From assembly GCA_937925895.1 (NCBI GenBank), contig CALANC010000472.1, positions 1 to 6,422 on the forward strand: DNA of 6,422 nt, read 5' to 3'. A program made the position numbers and the translations under genes. Every line of letters begins with the position of its first letter. Position 1 is the first letter of the stretch. Under the pieces are notes generated by a model. That model had not been told where the DNA came from. It saw nothing but the letters and a program-made list of their open reading frames with translations, and searched no databases. Below are positions 1 to 5,669 of the stretch, in pieces. The DNA comes from an uncultured Desulfobacterales bacterium. GTDB taxonomy: Bacteria; Desulfobacterota; Desulfobacteria; Desulfobacterales; UBA11574.

Positions 1-540
1 CTCGGTTTGCAATGGAAAGACTTAAATTTTAAAGATCGATACATAGAAGTTAAACGATCTATTGTTAGGGGTAAGATTTCAACTCCCAAAAACGGTAAAA
101 CAAGACAGGTTGATATGAGTCTGCAGCTTTCCAAAGCATTAAAAGAACATTTGAAAGGCTTTAAACTGCAACTGGTTGATCAAAAAAAGGATGGTGATCA
201 GTTTGTTTTTACGAATGAAGAAGGAAAGGTGATCGATAAGGACAATTGGAGAAGAAGGGTTTTTTATAAGGCAATAGAGAAAGCCGAGGTAAAAAGAATC
301 AGAATCCACGATTTGAGACACACATACGCAACTTTGAGGATTTCCAAAGGTGATAATGTAGCAGACGTTTCAAAGCAGCTCGGGCATCATTCAGTTAAAT
401 TCACAATGGATATTTATTATCATTGGTCCCCAGGCAAGAAAAAATCCGAAGTGGATGCCCTTGATGACCCATCTTTCTCACACCCAAACGCACCCCATCT
501 GCACCCAAAAACAAACAAGGAGCTAACCGTAAATGGTTAA
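1..540 (+). CDS. Tyrosine recombinase / phage-type integrase, C-terminal part (5' end outside window)
   Basis: The frame is open from base 1 to the TAA at 538-540 and gives 179 residues of the catalytic domain of a tyrosine site-specific recombinase. In-window residues: a beta-hairpin TPKNGKTRQV (28-37) carries the likely catalytic Lys, the HxxR box HDLRHTYAT begins at H103 with R106, LGH is at 127-129, and IYYH gives the nucleophile Tyr139 (bases 415-417). The first catalytic Arg and the N-terminal DNA-binding domains should lie just left of the edge, since the visible LGLQW normally follows the RxGE-type motif. A first internal ATG exists at base 7 but is not the true start. These enzymes integrate and excise islands or prophages through a covalent 3'-phosphotyrosine intermediate. 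The gene is AT-rich compared with the housekeeping genes to the right and converges on tRNA-Glu, as expected for an island integrase beside its att site. The active site looks intact. The subfamily cannot be named without the N-terminus. Confidence 0.93.
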   Translation, partial: LGLQWKDLNFKDRYIEVKRSIVRGKISTPKNGKTRQVDMSLQLSKALKEHLKGFKLQLVDQKKDGDQFVFTNEEGKVIDKDNWRRRVFYKAIEKAEVKRIRIHDLRHTYATLRISKGDNVADVSKQLGHHSVKFTMDIYYHWSPGKKKSEVDALDDPSFSHPNAPHLHPKTNKELTVNG

Positions 541-547
541 CTCCTTG
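501..547 (-). terminator. Rho-independent terminator of tRNA-Glu, overlapping the integrase 3' end
   Basis: Bases 516-528 and 535-547 form a 13-position stem (CAAGGAGCTAACC with GGTTAACTCCTTG, one C/A mismatch) around a 6-base loop. Read on the minus strand, the hairpin starts 8 bases past the tRNA CCA end and is followed by TTTGTTTTTGGG (515-504), a usable U-tract. On the plus strand no T-run follows, so it is a leftward terminator. The integrase stop TAA (538-540) lies inside the 3' arm. Confidence 0.75.
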
Positions 548-554
548 ATATTCC

Positions 555-629
555 TGGTGATCCCAGGGGGAATCGAACCCCCGCTACCGGCGTGAGAGGC
601 CGGCGTCCTAACCGCTAGACGATGGGACC
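555..629 (-). tRNA. tRNA-Glu (anticodon CTC)
   Basis: The minus strand folds as a complete cloverleaf of 75 nt. The acceptor is GGTCCCA with TGGGATC (7 bp, one G-T), then discriminator A and an encoded CCA (557-555). The D-stem is GTCT/GGAC around AGCGGTTA. The anticodon stem CCGGC/GCCGG has loop CTCTCAC, giving anticodon CTC that reads GAG (Glu). The T-stem GGGGG/CCCCC encloses TTCGATT. A promoter-like sequence lies just upstream and a terminator just downstream, so it is probably expressed as a single transcript. Its 3' end faces the integrase gene, making it the likely attachment site of the island to the left. Confidence 0.96.
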
Positions 630-644
630 ACTAAAATCGGAGCA

Positions 645-673
645 TGAATATAGAAACCATGGTGCTTTGTCAA
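645..673 (-). promoter_or_regulatory. Probable sigma-70 promoter of tRNA-Glu
   Basis: On the minus strand a perfect -35 TTGACA (673-668) is followed by a -10-like stretch CTATATTCAT. TATATT (652-647, five of six consensus bases) has a short 15-base spacer. TATTCA (650-645) has the ideal 17-base spacer but a weaker match. A short GC-containing stretch separates this from the tRNA 5' end at 629, giving a leader of roughly ten bases. Confidence 0.6.
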
Positions 674-682
674 ACACTTTTT

Positions 683-895
683 TTATGTTTCTTCTCCAGG
701 CTTCTTGCCTTTTCTGAAACCAAAAACCAGATAAACCAGCCAACCAATAAACGGGAAAAGGGCAATAACTCCCCAGAGCGCTTTCTTACCGATGGTGCCG
801 AAATCCTTGCGAATGACATCGATGATTGCCAGAATCGTCAGCAGGTAAAAGAAAAAGCTGACGGTTATCCAAAAGGTAATGGTTGTCTTATCCAA
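683..895 (-). CDS. Small two-helix membrane protein, PLDc_N type
   Basis: The 70-residue protein has two hydrophobic segments, about residues 7-27 and 40-60, separated by a short loop (DVIRKDFGTIGKKALW), and a basic tail FRKGKKPGEET. The pattern of a D-x-(I/L)-x-x-(D/E)F turn, KALW and then FPFIGWLVYLVFG resembles the PLDc_N domain (the membrane domain at the N-terminus of cardiolipin synthases), which is also common as a free-standing small protein of unknown role. No phospholipase HKD motif is present, so no catalytic activity is implied. The start is TTG at 895-893: an in-frame stop (TGA, 907-905) lies just upstream, no ATG is available, and a good GAAGGTG Shine-Dalgarno precedes it. The start is one base after the stop of the lytic transglycosylase, so translation is probably coupled. 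The family assignment is from pattern recognition only. Confidence 0.75.
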   Translation of the reverse strand: MDKTTITFWITVSFFFYLLTILAIIDVIRKDFGTIGKKALWGVIALFPFIGWLVYLVFGFRKGKKPGEET

Positions 896-896
896 T

Positions 897-1784
897 TTAC
901 ACCTTCAGTAGATTTACTATTTTTAACACCGCCTTCACATAATATTCACTATGGTTATAATGGAAAATGACCTTCCGGGCCCTTTTTGTGCCTATTTTCG
1001 GATGCCAACCGTAATGTTTCAAATAGTAGGCGACACTCATGATGGCGTCTGCATGGTTAAAAAGGTCTATCCTCCCATCATTGTCACCGTCTTTGGCAAA
1101 TGAAGAAATGTTGCTTGGCATGAACTGAGAAATGCCGATCGCTCCGGCATAGGAACCAAAAATGTCAGTGGGGTCTATCTCTTCCCTGATGGTGTATTTA
1201 AGAAAAGCTTTGAGTTCTACATAAGCCCATTTTGATTTTCGATTCACCCATTTTTCGAATTCTTTTCTGTTAAGCCGTGCCGAACTTTTTATCCTTAGCC
1301 AGAACGCATCACGAACCACGGGATCTGCCAAAGCGGACATTGTGGACAGCGTGTTTAATACCAAGGGTCTCCCCAATCGAGTTCCGAGCTGAGTTTCAAC
1401 TAAAATAATGGCCGTGACGACCTCTTTATCAACACCGTAATCCTTTTCCGCTTTCTCGAGCTCAGGTTTATATTTTTTCATGTATCGGCGCGCTCTGTTA
1501 ATGGATTTTTTTGAGGTAAACTGATCGTAATTCAACTTGGCTTCGCGGTGAACCACAAACAACGACACCCCTTTTGTCTCAAAATATACGTTTCGGTTGG
1601 TGTAAATATCGTTGATCATTTTTTCGTCAAAACCATCCGCTATGAGCATTTTTTTAAGGGGATCGAATTGTGCGTTGCCGCCTTTGGCCTGGGCCGTGGC
1701 CAAAGGGGTAGAAAAGAATGGTATGATCAACAGAAAGATAAAAGCGAATATATACCTGACATGTTTTTTTCTTAAAAGAATCAT
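897..1784 (-). CDS. Exported lytic murein transglycosylase, MltB-like (SLT_2 family)
   Basis: The 295-residue protein cleaves the MurNAc-GlcNAc bond of peptidoglycan, forming 1,6-anhydro-MurNAc (family knowledge). A basic N-terminus (RKKHVR) and hydrophobic core to about residue 25, then TPLATAQA, form a signal peptide with probable cleavage near residue 33. There is no lipobox Cys, so unlike E. coli MltB it should be soluble in the periplasm or retained by its signal anchor. The catalytic Glu is E130 in ILVETQLGTRLG (MltB: GVETRWG). The second signature is SYAGAIGISQFMPSN (211-225), followed by DGDNDGRIDLFNHADAIMSVAYYLKHYGW, the family's Asp-rich loop and helix. It is shorter than E. coli MltB (361 aa) and has no added C-terminal peptidoglycan-binding domain. 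The ATG at 1784 has a weak GGGA about 9 bases upstream. It is followed at once by the small membrane protein gene, forming a two-gene unit transcribed away from radA. Confidence 0.92.
   Translation of the reverse strand: MILLRKKHVRYIFAFIFLLIIPFFSTPLATAQAKGGNAQFDPLKKMLIADGFDEKMINDIYTNRNVYFETKGVSLFVVHREAKLNYDQFTSKKSINRARRYMKKYKPELEKAEKDYGVDKEVVTAIILVETQLGTRLGRPLVLNTLSTMSALADPVVRDAFWLRIKSSARLNRKEFEKWVNRKSKWAYVELKAFLKYTIREEIDPTDIFGSYAGAIGISQFMPSNISSFAKDGDNDGRIDLFNHADAIMSVAYYLKHYGWHPKIGTKRARKVIFHYNHSEYYVKAVLKIVNLLKV
900..906 (-). promoter_or_regulatory. Ribosome binding site setting the TTG start of the PLDc_N gene
   Basis: The minus strand reads GAAGGTG (906-900), four bases before the TTG at 895-893. 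It lies inside the last codons of the upstream transglycosylase gene, whose TAA is at 899-897. This explains initiation at a non-ATG codon and supports coupled translation of the two genes. Confidence 0.6.
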
Positions 1785-1921
1785 TTTATTGTTTCCCGTA
1801 AACCTGACCCGGATTTTTCATTAAACCGGGTACAATCCATTTCTTGATCAGATCTAAATGACATGTTATGAGTTGGGTTGTCAAATCATTGTTTCAAGGC
1901 TACCATAGGAAATAACCCTCA
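1785..1921. promoter_or_regulatory. Divergent intergenic region between the transglycosylase gene and radA
   Basis: This 137-bp region must contain the leftward promoter of the transglycosylase unit and the rightward promoter of radA. On the plus strand TTGTCA (1878-1883) and TACCAT (1901-1906) are 17 bases apart, a plausible radA promoter, but initiation near 1913 would leave a leader of only about 9 bases without the AGGA at 1907-1910, so this is tentative. On the minus strand TTGACA (1884-1879) overlaps the same site but has no convincing -10. An inverted repeat ACCCGG/CCGGGT (1807-1812, 1826-1831) with a 13-base spacer sits in the transglycosylase leader and could be an operator or a weak hairpin. 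Confidence 0.4.
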
Positions 1922-3289
1922 TTGAAAAAAACCTCAAAAACATTTTTTTGCTGCCAGGCATGTGGCTATACCACCCCAAAGTGGATGGGCAAATGTCCGG
2001 AGTGCGGCCAGTGGCACTCTTTTGTGGAAGAAATTCAAGCCACAAAACAGGGTAAGGATCCAAGAAGAAGCTTGTCCTCTACACAACCGACACCCGTTCC
2101 CATCGATTCCATCGAATTTGAACAGGAAGATCGTATTCTGGTCGGCATTAAAGAATTTGATCGGGTATTGGGCGGTGGACTGGTACCGGGAACCCTGGTG
2201 CTGATCGGGGGCGATCCGGGTATCGGCAAATCAACCGTTATGCTTCAAGCGCTGCACGGTCTTGCCAAAAAGGGTCTGAAAGTACTCTATGTTTCAGGAG
2301 AGGAATCGATCCGGCAATTAAGAATACGCAGCCAGAGACTGTCTGCAATCTCTTCTAAATTGCTCGTCGTTTCAGAGATTGACGTGGAATCGATTCTGAC
2401 GATGGCCGAGGCGGCCCAACCGGAAGTCATGGTAATCGATTCAATCCAGACCATGTTCAACCCGGACCTGACGTCGGCCCCCGGAAGTGTGACCCAGGTC
2501 CGGGAATCGGCGGTGCGACTCATGATCATGGCAAAAAAGACCGGAATCCCGATATTTCTCGTAGGTCATGTCACCAAGGACGGCGCCATAGCAGGACCCC
2601 GGCTCTTGGAACATATGGTCGATACGGTTCTATATTTTGAAGGGGATCGGAACCACGTCTTCAGGATTCTGCGGACCGTCAAGAACAGATTTGGATCTAC
2701 CAACGAAATAGGGGTTTTTGAGATGAACGAAAACGGCCTTAGCGAAGTTTCCAACCCTTCCGCACTCTTCCTTTCCGAGCGCCCTGAAAGCGCACCGGGA
2801 TCAATTGTTACGGCCAGTATGGAAGGCACCCGGCCCATCCTTGTTGAACTCCAGGCCCTTGCCAGCAGTACCAGCTTCGGGACCCCTCGAAGAACGATTC
2901 TTGGTATTGATCACAACCGGGTCGCATTGCTCGCCGCCGTGATGGAAAAGAAATTAGGCATGCATTTAATGGGACATGATATCTTCATCAATGTCGCCGG
3001 TGGTGTTAAAATTGATGAACCTGCTGTTGATCTTGGAATTGTGGCCGCTGTTGCCTCGAGCTTTTTAGATCGACCGGTTCAAACCGACACCATGGTGTTC
3101 GGCGAGGTTGGACTGACCGGTGAAGTCAGAGCCATAAGCCATGTGGAAACCCGCGTTGCCGAAGGAAAGAAAATGGGTTTTAACCGCTGCCTCGTACCCC
3201 AAAGCAACTTAAAAAGAATGGGAAAAACCAAGGGAATAAAACTCGTAGGGGTGAAAACGGTAGAGCAGGCTGTGGAGGAGTTGTTTTAA
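1922..3289 (+). CDS. radA: DNA repair protein RadA (Sms), recombination ATPase
   Basis: The 455-residue protein matches the usual RadA length (about 460). It is a RecA-like, ring-forming ATPase/helicase that promotes branch migration in homologous recombination and repair of stalled forks. In order: a four-Cys zinc finger, C11-x2-C14 and C25-x2-C28 with PKWMGKCPECG; Walker A GGDPGIGKST (96-105, K103); Walker B VMVIDS (169-174, D173); the RadA-specific KNRFG motif (254-258); and a C-terminal Lon-protease-like domain from about residue 290, including FGEVGLTGEVRAISH, which lacks protease function in this family. Start: TTG at 1922. An in-frame TAA at 1913-1915 rules out an upstream start, and there is no ATG before the zinc finger. 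AGGA (1907-1910) is about 11 bases upstream, rather distant. It is the first gene of a rightward cluster; rlmE begins 4 bases after the stop. Confidence 0.98.
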   Translation: MKKTSKTFFCCQACGYTTPKWMGKCPECGQWHSFVEEIQATKQGKDPRRSLSSTQPTPVPIDSIEFEQEDRILVGIKEFDRVLGGGLVPGTLVLIGGDPGIGKSTVMLQALHGLAKKGLKVLYVSGEESIRQLRIRSQRLSAISSKLLVVSEIDVESILTMAEAAQPEVMVIDSIQTMFNPDLTSAPGSVTQVRESAVRLMIMAKKTGIPIFLVGHVTKDGAIAGPRLLEHMVDTVLYFEGDRNHVFRILRTVKNRFGSTNEIGVFEMNENGLSEVSNPSALFLSERPESAPGSIVTASMEGTRPILVELQALASSTSFGTPRRTILGIDHNRVALLAAVMEKKLGMHLMGHDIFINVAGGVKIDEPAVDLGIVAAVASSFLDRPVQTDTMVFGEVGLTGEVRAISHVETRVAEGKKMGFNRCLVPQSNLKRMGKTKGIKLVGVKTVEQAVEELF

Positions 3290-3293
3290 GTAT

Positions 3294-3896
3294 ATGAAGC
3301 GAGCCGTATCAAAAAGCAATCCATGGCAAGATCACTATTCACGCCGGGCCCAAAAAGAACGTTTTCCGGCCAGGTCTGTCTATAAGCTGCAGGAGATACA
3401 AAAAAAATATAACCTGATAAAAAAAGGAAACAAGGTTCTCGATCTGGGATGTGCTCCCGGATCCTGGCTTCTCTATGCAGCAAAACTGACAGGCCCTACC
3501 GGACAAGTTGTTGGAATCGATCTCAAGCCCGTTACGGTTGATCTTCCAGCACACGTCAGAACGTATAGTGGCGACATTGAAAGCATGGATGACGAGCTGC
3601 GCCAATCAGTGGGAAAAGACTTTAACGTGGTGATCAGCGACATGGCGCCGACAACAACCGGTAACAAACAGGTTGACAGCTCAAGATCGTTTAATCTCTC
3701 CCGGTCAGCGCTATCTGTTACTCAGCATGTCCTGGTGTCAAAGGGATCGTTTGTGTGTAAAATTTTTCATGGCGAAGATTTCAAACCGTTCACGAATTCC
3801 GTCAAATCTGTATTTGACATACAAAAGCAGTTCCGACCACAAAGTAGTCGAAAAGCGAGCAAAGAAATTTACATCATCGGATTGGGGAAAAAATAG
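3294..3896 (+). CDS. rlmE: 23S rRNA 2'-O-ribose methyltransferase RlmE (FtsJ/RrmJ)
   Basis: The 200-residue SAM-dependent Rossmann methyltransferase methylates the 2'-OH of U2552 (E. coli numbering) in the A-loop of 23S rRNA, a late 50S assembly step. The K-D-K-E catalytic tetrad is complete: K31 (RSVYKL), D116 (VVISDMAP), K156 (FVCKIFHG) and E191 (SKEIYIIG). The SAM site is [11 protein letters not shown] (48-58) with GIDLKP as the acidic ribose-binding strand end. The length is close to E. coli RlmE (209). The ATG at 3294 lies 4 bases after the radA TAA with no well-placed Shine-Dalgarno; the nearest GGAGGAG is inside the radA 3' end (3275-3281), so translation is probably coupled to radA. 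The Ile-Ile-Gly ending and the intact tetrad argue that the gene is functional. Confidence 0.97.
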   Translation: MKRAVSKSNPWQDHYSRRAQKERFPARSVYKLQEIQKKYNLIKKGNKVLDLGCAPGSWLLYAAKLTGPTGQVVGIDLKPVTVDLPAHVRTYSGDIESMDDELRQSVGKDFNVVISDMAPTTTGNKQVDSSRSFNLSRSALSVTQHVLVSKGSFVCKIFHGEDFKPFTNSVKSVFDIQKQFRPQSSRKASKEIYIIGLGKK

Positions 3897-3901
3897 GAGG
3901 T
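3895..3901 (+). promoter_or_regulatory. Strong Shine-Dalgarno of yebC overlapping the rlmE stop
   Basis: AGGAGGT at 3895-3901 shares bases with the rlmE TAG (3894-3896) and lies 3 bases before the yebC ATG (3905). It is a near-perfect anti-16S complement, so yebC is probably translated more strongly than its neighbour. Confidence 0.75.
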
Positions 3902-3904
3902 AAC

Positions 3905-4639
3905 ATGTCGGGGCACAGCAAGTGGTCAACCATAAGACATAAAAAAGGGATAACGGATGCCAGGCGGGGTAAGATTTTTTCCAAACTGATCAAAGAGATT
4001 ACCGTTGCTGCAAGATTGGGCGGAGGAGATCCGGCCTCCAATCCCAGGTTGCGGACAGCTGTCCAAGCAGCCAAAAATGAAAACATGCCCAAAGATAACA
4101 TTGAACGGGCCATAAAAAAGGGGACCGGCGAGCTCGAAGGCATCAATTACGATGAAAGTGTCTATGAAGGATACGGACCTGGGGGTGCTGCCATTTTCGT
4201 AGAATCGCTTACCGACAACAAAAACAGGGCCGTTGCAGATATCCGCCATATTTTAAGTAAGTCCGGGGGAAACTTGGGTTCGGCAGGGTGTGTGGCCTGG
4301 ATGTTTGATAAAAAGGGTTATATTGTTGTTGAGCATAAGGCGGTGGATGAAGACACACTCATGGAAATCGCCATCGATGCCGGCGCGGAAGATGTTAGGG
4401 AAGATAACAGTAACTATGAAATCATCACCGCTCTCCAGGATTTTGAAAGCGTTAAGGCGGCTATAGACAAGGAATCGATTCCCTATATCGTCGCCGAAAT
4501 CACCATGCTGCCGCAGTCGACAGTGGATCTTGTTGGAAAAGAAGCCGAACAGATGGTCAAGTTGATGGAGACCCTTGAAGATTGTGACGATGTTCAGAAA
4601 GTATACACCAACGCCGACATACCGGAAGAACTTATATAG
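3905..4639 (+). CDS. yebC: YebC/PmpR family (TACO1-like) protein
   Basis: The 244-residue protein has the usual YebC length (about 245). The N-terminus [14 protein letters not shown] with [11 protein letters not shown] is the family hallmark, followed by [31 protein letters not shown] and, in the middle domain, [22 protein letters not shown]. Members are described as DNA-binding regulators (for example PmpR), and more recently as factors that help ribosomes through difficult motifs such as polyproline, like mitochondrial TACO1; the second role fits a cluster with an rRNA methyltransferase. The 8-base gap after rlmE and the strong ribosome site imply co-transcription. Many bacteria have ruvC directly downstream, but here a repeat element follows. 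The C-terminus DIPEELI is slightly short, and the TAG stop coincides with the edge of that element. Confidence 0.96.
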   Translation: MSGHSKWSTIRHKKGITDARRGKIFSKLIKEITVAARLGGGDPASNPRLRTAVQAAKNENMPKDNIERAIKKGTGELEGINYDESVYEGYGPGGAAIFVESLTDNKNRAVADIRHILSKSGGNLGSAGCVAWMFDKKGYIVVEHKAVDEDTLMEIAIDAGAEDVREDNSNYEIITALQDFESVKAAIDKESIPYIVAEITMLPQSTVDLVGKEAEQMVKLMETLEDCDDVQKVYTNADIPEELI

Positions 4640-4652
4640 CCCGGATTTCTCA

Positions 4653-4773
4653 TGAAGAATTTTAACAAATTTCAAAAAAGGACGAATTTCAAAAAGTTTA
4701 AATAATATTGTATTCAATTTGTACCAACATTCTGTCATTTAACAATTAGCGTAATACGAGTTAAAATTCTTCA
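4653..4773. repeat. 14-bp perfect inverted repeat, left arm of the folded element
   Basis: TGAAGAATTTTAAC (4653-4666) is exactly complementary to GTTAAAATTCTTCA (4760-4773), with 93 AT-rich bases between. The intervening stretch also holds a direct repeat of AATTTCAAAAA (4668-4678 and 4685-4695, period 17) and a TTTAAC (4738-4743) that competes for the right arm. Confidence 0.75.
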
Positions 4774-4780
4774 CCAAAGG

Positions 4781-4877
4781 CGAGTCTGAGCGACACAGGA
4801 ACTGCGTTATTCAACCCTCAAAATAAAATACTACGTCTTCGGGTTGAAATGCCTTGTTCCTGAGCCGCTCAGACTCG
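4781..4877. repeat. Long hairpin with 22-position arms, right arm of the folded element
   Basis: Bases 4781-4802 and 4856-4877 pair at 20 of 22 positions (outer block CGAGTCTGAGCG with CGCTCAGACTCG, inner block CAGGAAC with GTTCCTG). In register with no bulge, TTCAACCC (4810-4817) pairs with GGGTTGAA (4841-4848), leaving a 23-base loop. The symmetric internal loop between the blocks retains a few G-C and G-T pairs. No T-run follows on either strand, so it is not a standard terminator. Confidence 0.8.
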
Positions 4878-4906
4878 TGAGAAATCGGGGATAGCCCTGT
4901 TCAAAC

Positions 4907-5602
4907 CTACTCTTCAAGTTGCATGACTTCAACCCCTTGAGGTATTTGAAAATTGAACATGGCGTCTGTTAATTTTTGCCTAAACTGTATATTTCTCAGC
5001 TCAATCCTGGTCTCATCTTCGTAGGAATTATAGATGGTGATTTCATCAACATTAAAAGTCGTGGTTGAAATCGCCAGATAGACGACAGCCAAATCGAATC
5101 CTTTTTCTTCGGGTACCAGCTTCAGCACATGGTACCCGGTTCTATCCGTTTTTTCGAGAGTAATACTAAATTTTTGCCGTATTAATTTCATGTCCGCCAG
5201 GAAGCTGGCACCCTTGCCGTCGCCAAAAAATGACGGAGACTTTCCGATCATAACCTGGTTGTCATCCGGCCGGTATATCCATATGGTATTACTGTCGGTG
5301 ATGATAATTTGTTTGTCCGGTTTTTCATATTCCCATCTCATCATGCCCGGATGTTTGAAAAATGCCTTCCCCGAAGCCGTATCTGTTATCTCCATGGCCT
5401 TTATGGTTGAAGCCTGGAAAAAGTCTGCCGAAAAGGATGACGCAGCATATCGATGTTCAACTCTATTTAGAATGTCGGACAATGACAGGTCCGATTCTTC
5501 CGCCTGTGAATTTGCCGTCGGAGAAGAATTCTGGGAATGCAGGGCTTGAGTTGAAAAGCATAGGAGCATAAAAAAAAGGACAGGAATGATTTTAATTCGC
5601 AT
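4907..5602 (-). CDS. lolA: Outer-membrane lipoprotein carrier protein LolA
   Basis: The 231-residue periplasmic chaperone carries mature lipoproteins from the LolCDE transporter in the inner membrane to the outer membrane (LolB or its substitute). It has a signal peptide: MRIKIIPVLFFMLLCFSTQA, cleavage probably after A20 or in the following LHSQN. Cys15 is preceded by Leu, not a small residue, so it is not a lipobox. The family signature GKAFFKHPGMMRWEYEKP (78-95) is followed by DKQIIITDSNTIWIYRPDDNQVMIG, the open-barrel strands that hold the acyl chains. The C-terminus FNFQIPQGVEV is the standard ending. The mature length is near that of E. coli LolA (about 182), with an extra low-complexity linker (Ser/Asn/Glu, about residues 25-40). 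The ATG at 5602-5600 has GGAGA 7 bases upstream (CGCAACG between). It lies downstream of the sigma-54 activator, separated by a hairpin, and converges on yebC. Confidence 0.93.
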   Translation of the reverse strand: MRIKIIPVLFFMLLCFSTQALHSQNSSPTANSQAEESDLSLSDILNRVEHRYAASSFSADFFQASTIKAMEITDTASGKAFFKHPGMMRWEYEKPDKQIIITDSNTIWIYRPDDNQVMIGKSPSFFGDGKGASFLADMKLIRQKFSITLEKTDRTGYHVLKLVPEEKGFDLAVVYLAISTTTFNVDEITIYNSYEDETRIELRNIQFRQKLTDAMFNFQIPQGVEVMQLEE

Positions 5603-5618
5603 CGTTGCGTCTCCAAAA

Positions 5619-5659
5619 AGAAAAAATTAAGGTTCTTCTCCAATTTAGTTGGAGAAGAG
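5619..5659 (-). terminator. Rho-independent terminator after the sigma-54 activator gene
   Basis: Bases 5635-5643 (CTTCTCCAA) and 5649-5657 (TTGGAGAAG) form a perfect 9-bp stem, extendable by two pairs, with the 5-base loop TTTAG. On the minus strand it is followed by ACCTTAATTTTTTCTTTTT, a T-rich tract a few bases after the stem. It starts 10 bases past the activator stop and lies just before the lolA ribosome site. Either lolA has its own unseen promoter or readthrough here sets its level. Confidence 0.65.
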
Positions 5660-5669
5660 GGTCCAAAAT

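Larger units (their letters stand above)
4637..4893. repeat. Folded MITE-like element with imperfect terminal inverted repeats
   Basis: Seen: bases 4640-4655 (CCCGGATTTCTCATGA) pair with 4875-4890 (TCGTGAGAAATCGGGG) with one mismatch and one G-T, and a TA lies just outside at each end (4637-4638, 4892-4893, one unpaired base between). Inside are a perfect 14-bp inverted repeat (4653-4666 with 4760-4773) and a long hairpin (4781-4877). Together they could fold as a multi-branched structure with an outer stem and two inner arms. The interior carries no credible gene. Inferred: size, TA ends and terminal repeats resemble a non-autonomous element of the IS630/Tc1-mariner kind, or a REP-like dispersed repeat. 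It fills the gap between the convergent yebC and lolA stops and could also act as a processing or termination structure. No second copy is visible in the window, so mobility is unproven. Confidence 0.55.

Noticed and set aside
644..970. 108-codon open frame on the plus strand overlapping the small membrane protein and the transglycosylase end
   Set aside because: It lies antisense to two genes with recognisable protein features, and its own translation is low in recognisable structure and rich in N/Q/K/P runs. It is a shadow frame.
1807..1831. ACCCGG/CCGGGT inverted repeat considered as a terminator or riboswitch in the transglycosylase leader
   Set aside because: The arms are only 6 bp with a 13-base loop, and there is no T-run or conserved aptamer pattern. 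It is kept only as a possible operator within the intergenic entry.
3339..3667. Minus-strand open frames opposite rlmE
   Set aside because: They overlap each other and oppose a methyltransferase with a complete catalytic tetrad. They are shadow frames.
4668..4695. Direct repeat AATTTCAAAAA with a 17-base period, considered as a CRISPR or iteron start
   Set aside because: There are only two units, AT-rich and low in complexity, inside the folded element. This is not enough for an array or an origin.
4253..4738. 161-codon open frame on the minus strand crossing the yebC 3' end and the left half of the repeat
   Set aside because: It is antisense to a clear YebC coding region, and its first third is simply the AT-rich repeat. 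No family resemblance or good ribosome site supports it. If the repeat is dispersed, similar false ORFs may be annotated in other copies.
4738..4765. TTTAAC...GTTAAA pair resembling the ends of an integron attC site
   Set aside because: The two ends are only 28 bases apart with no paired L boxes between them, and there is no cassette or integron integrase in the window. It is better explained as part of the 14-bp inverted repeat.
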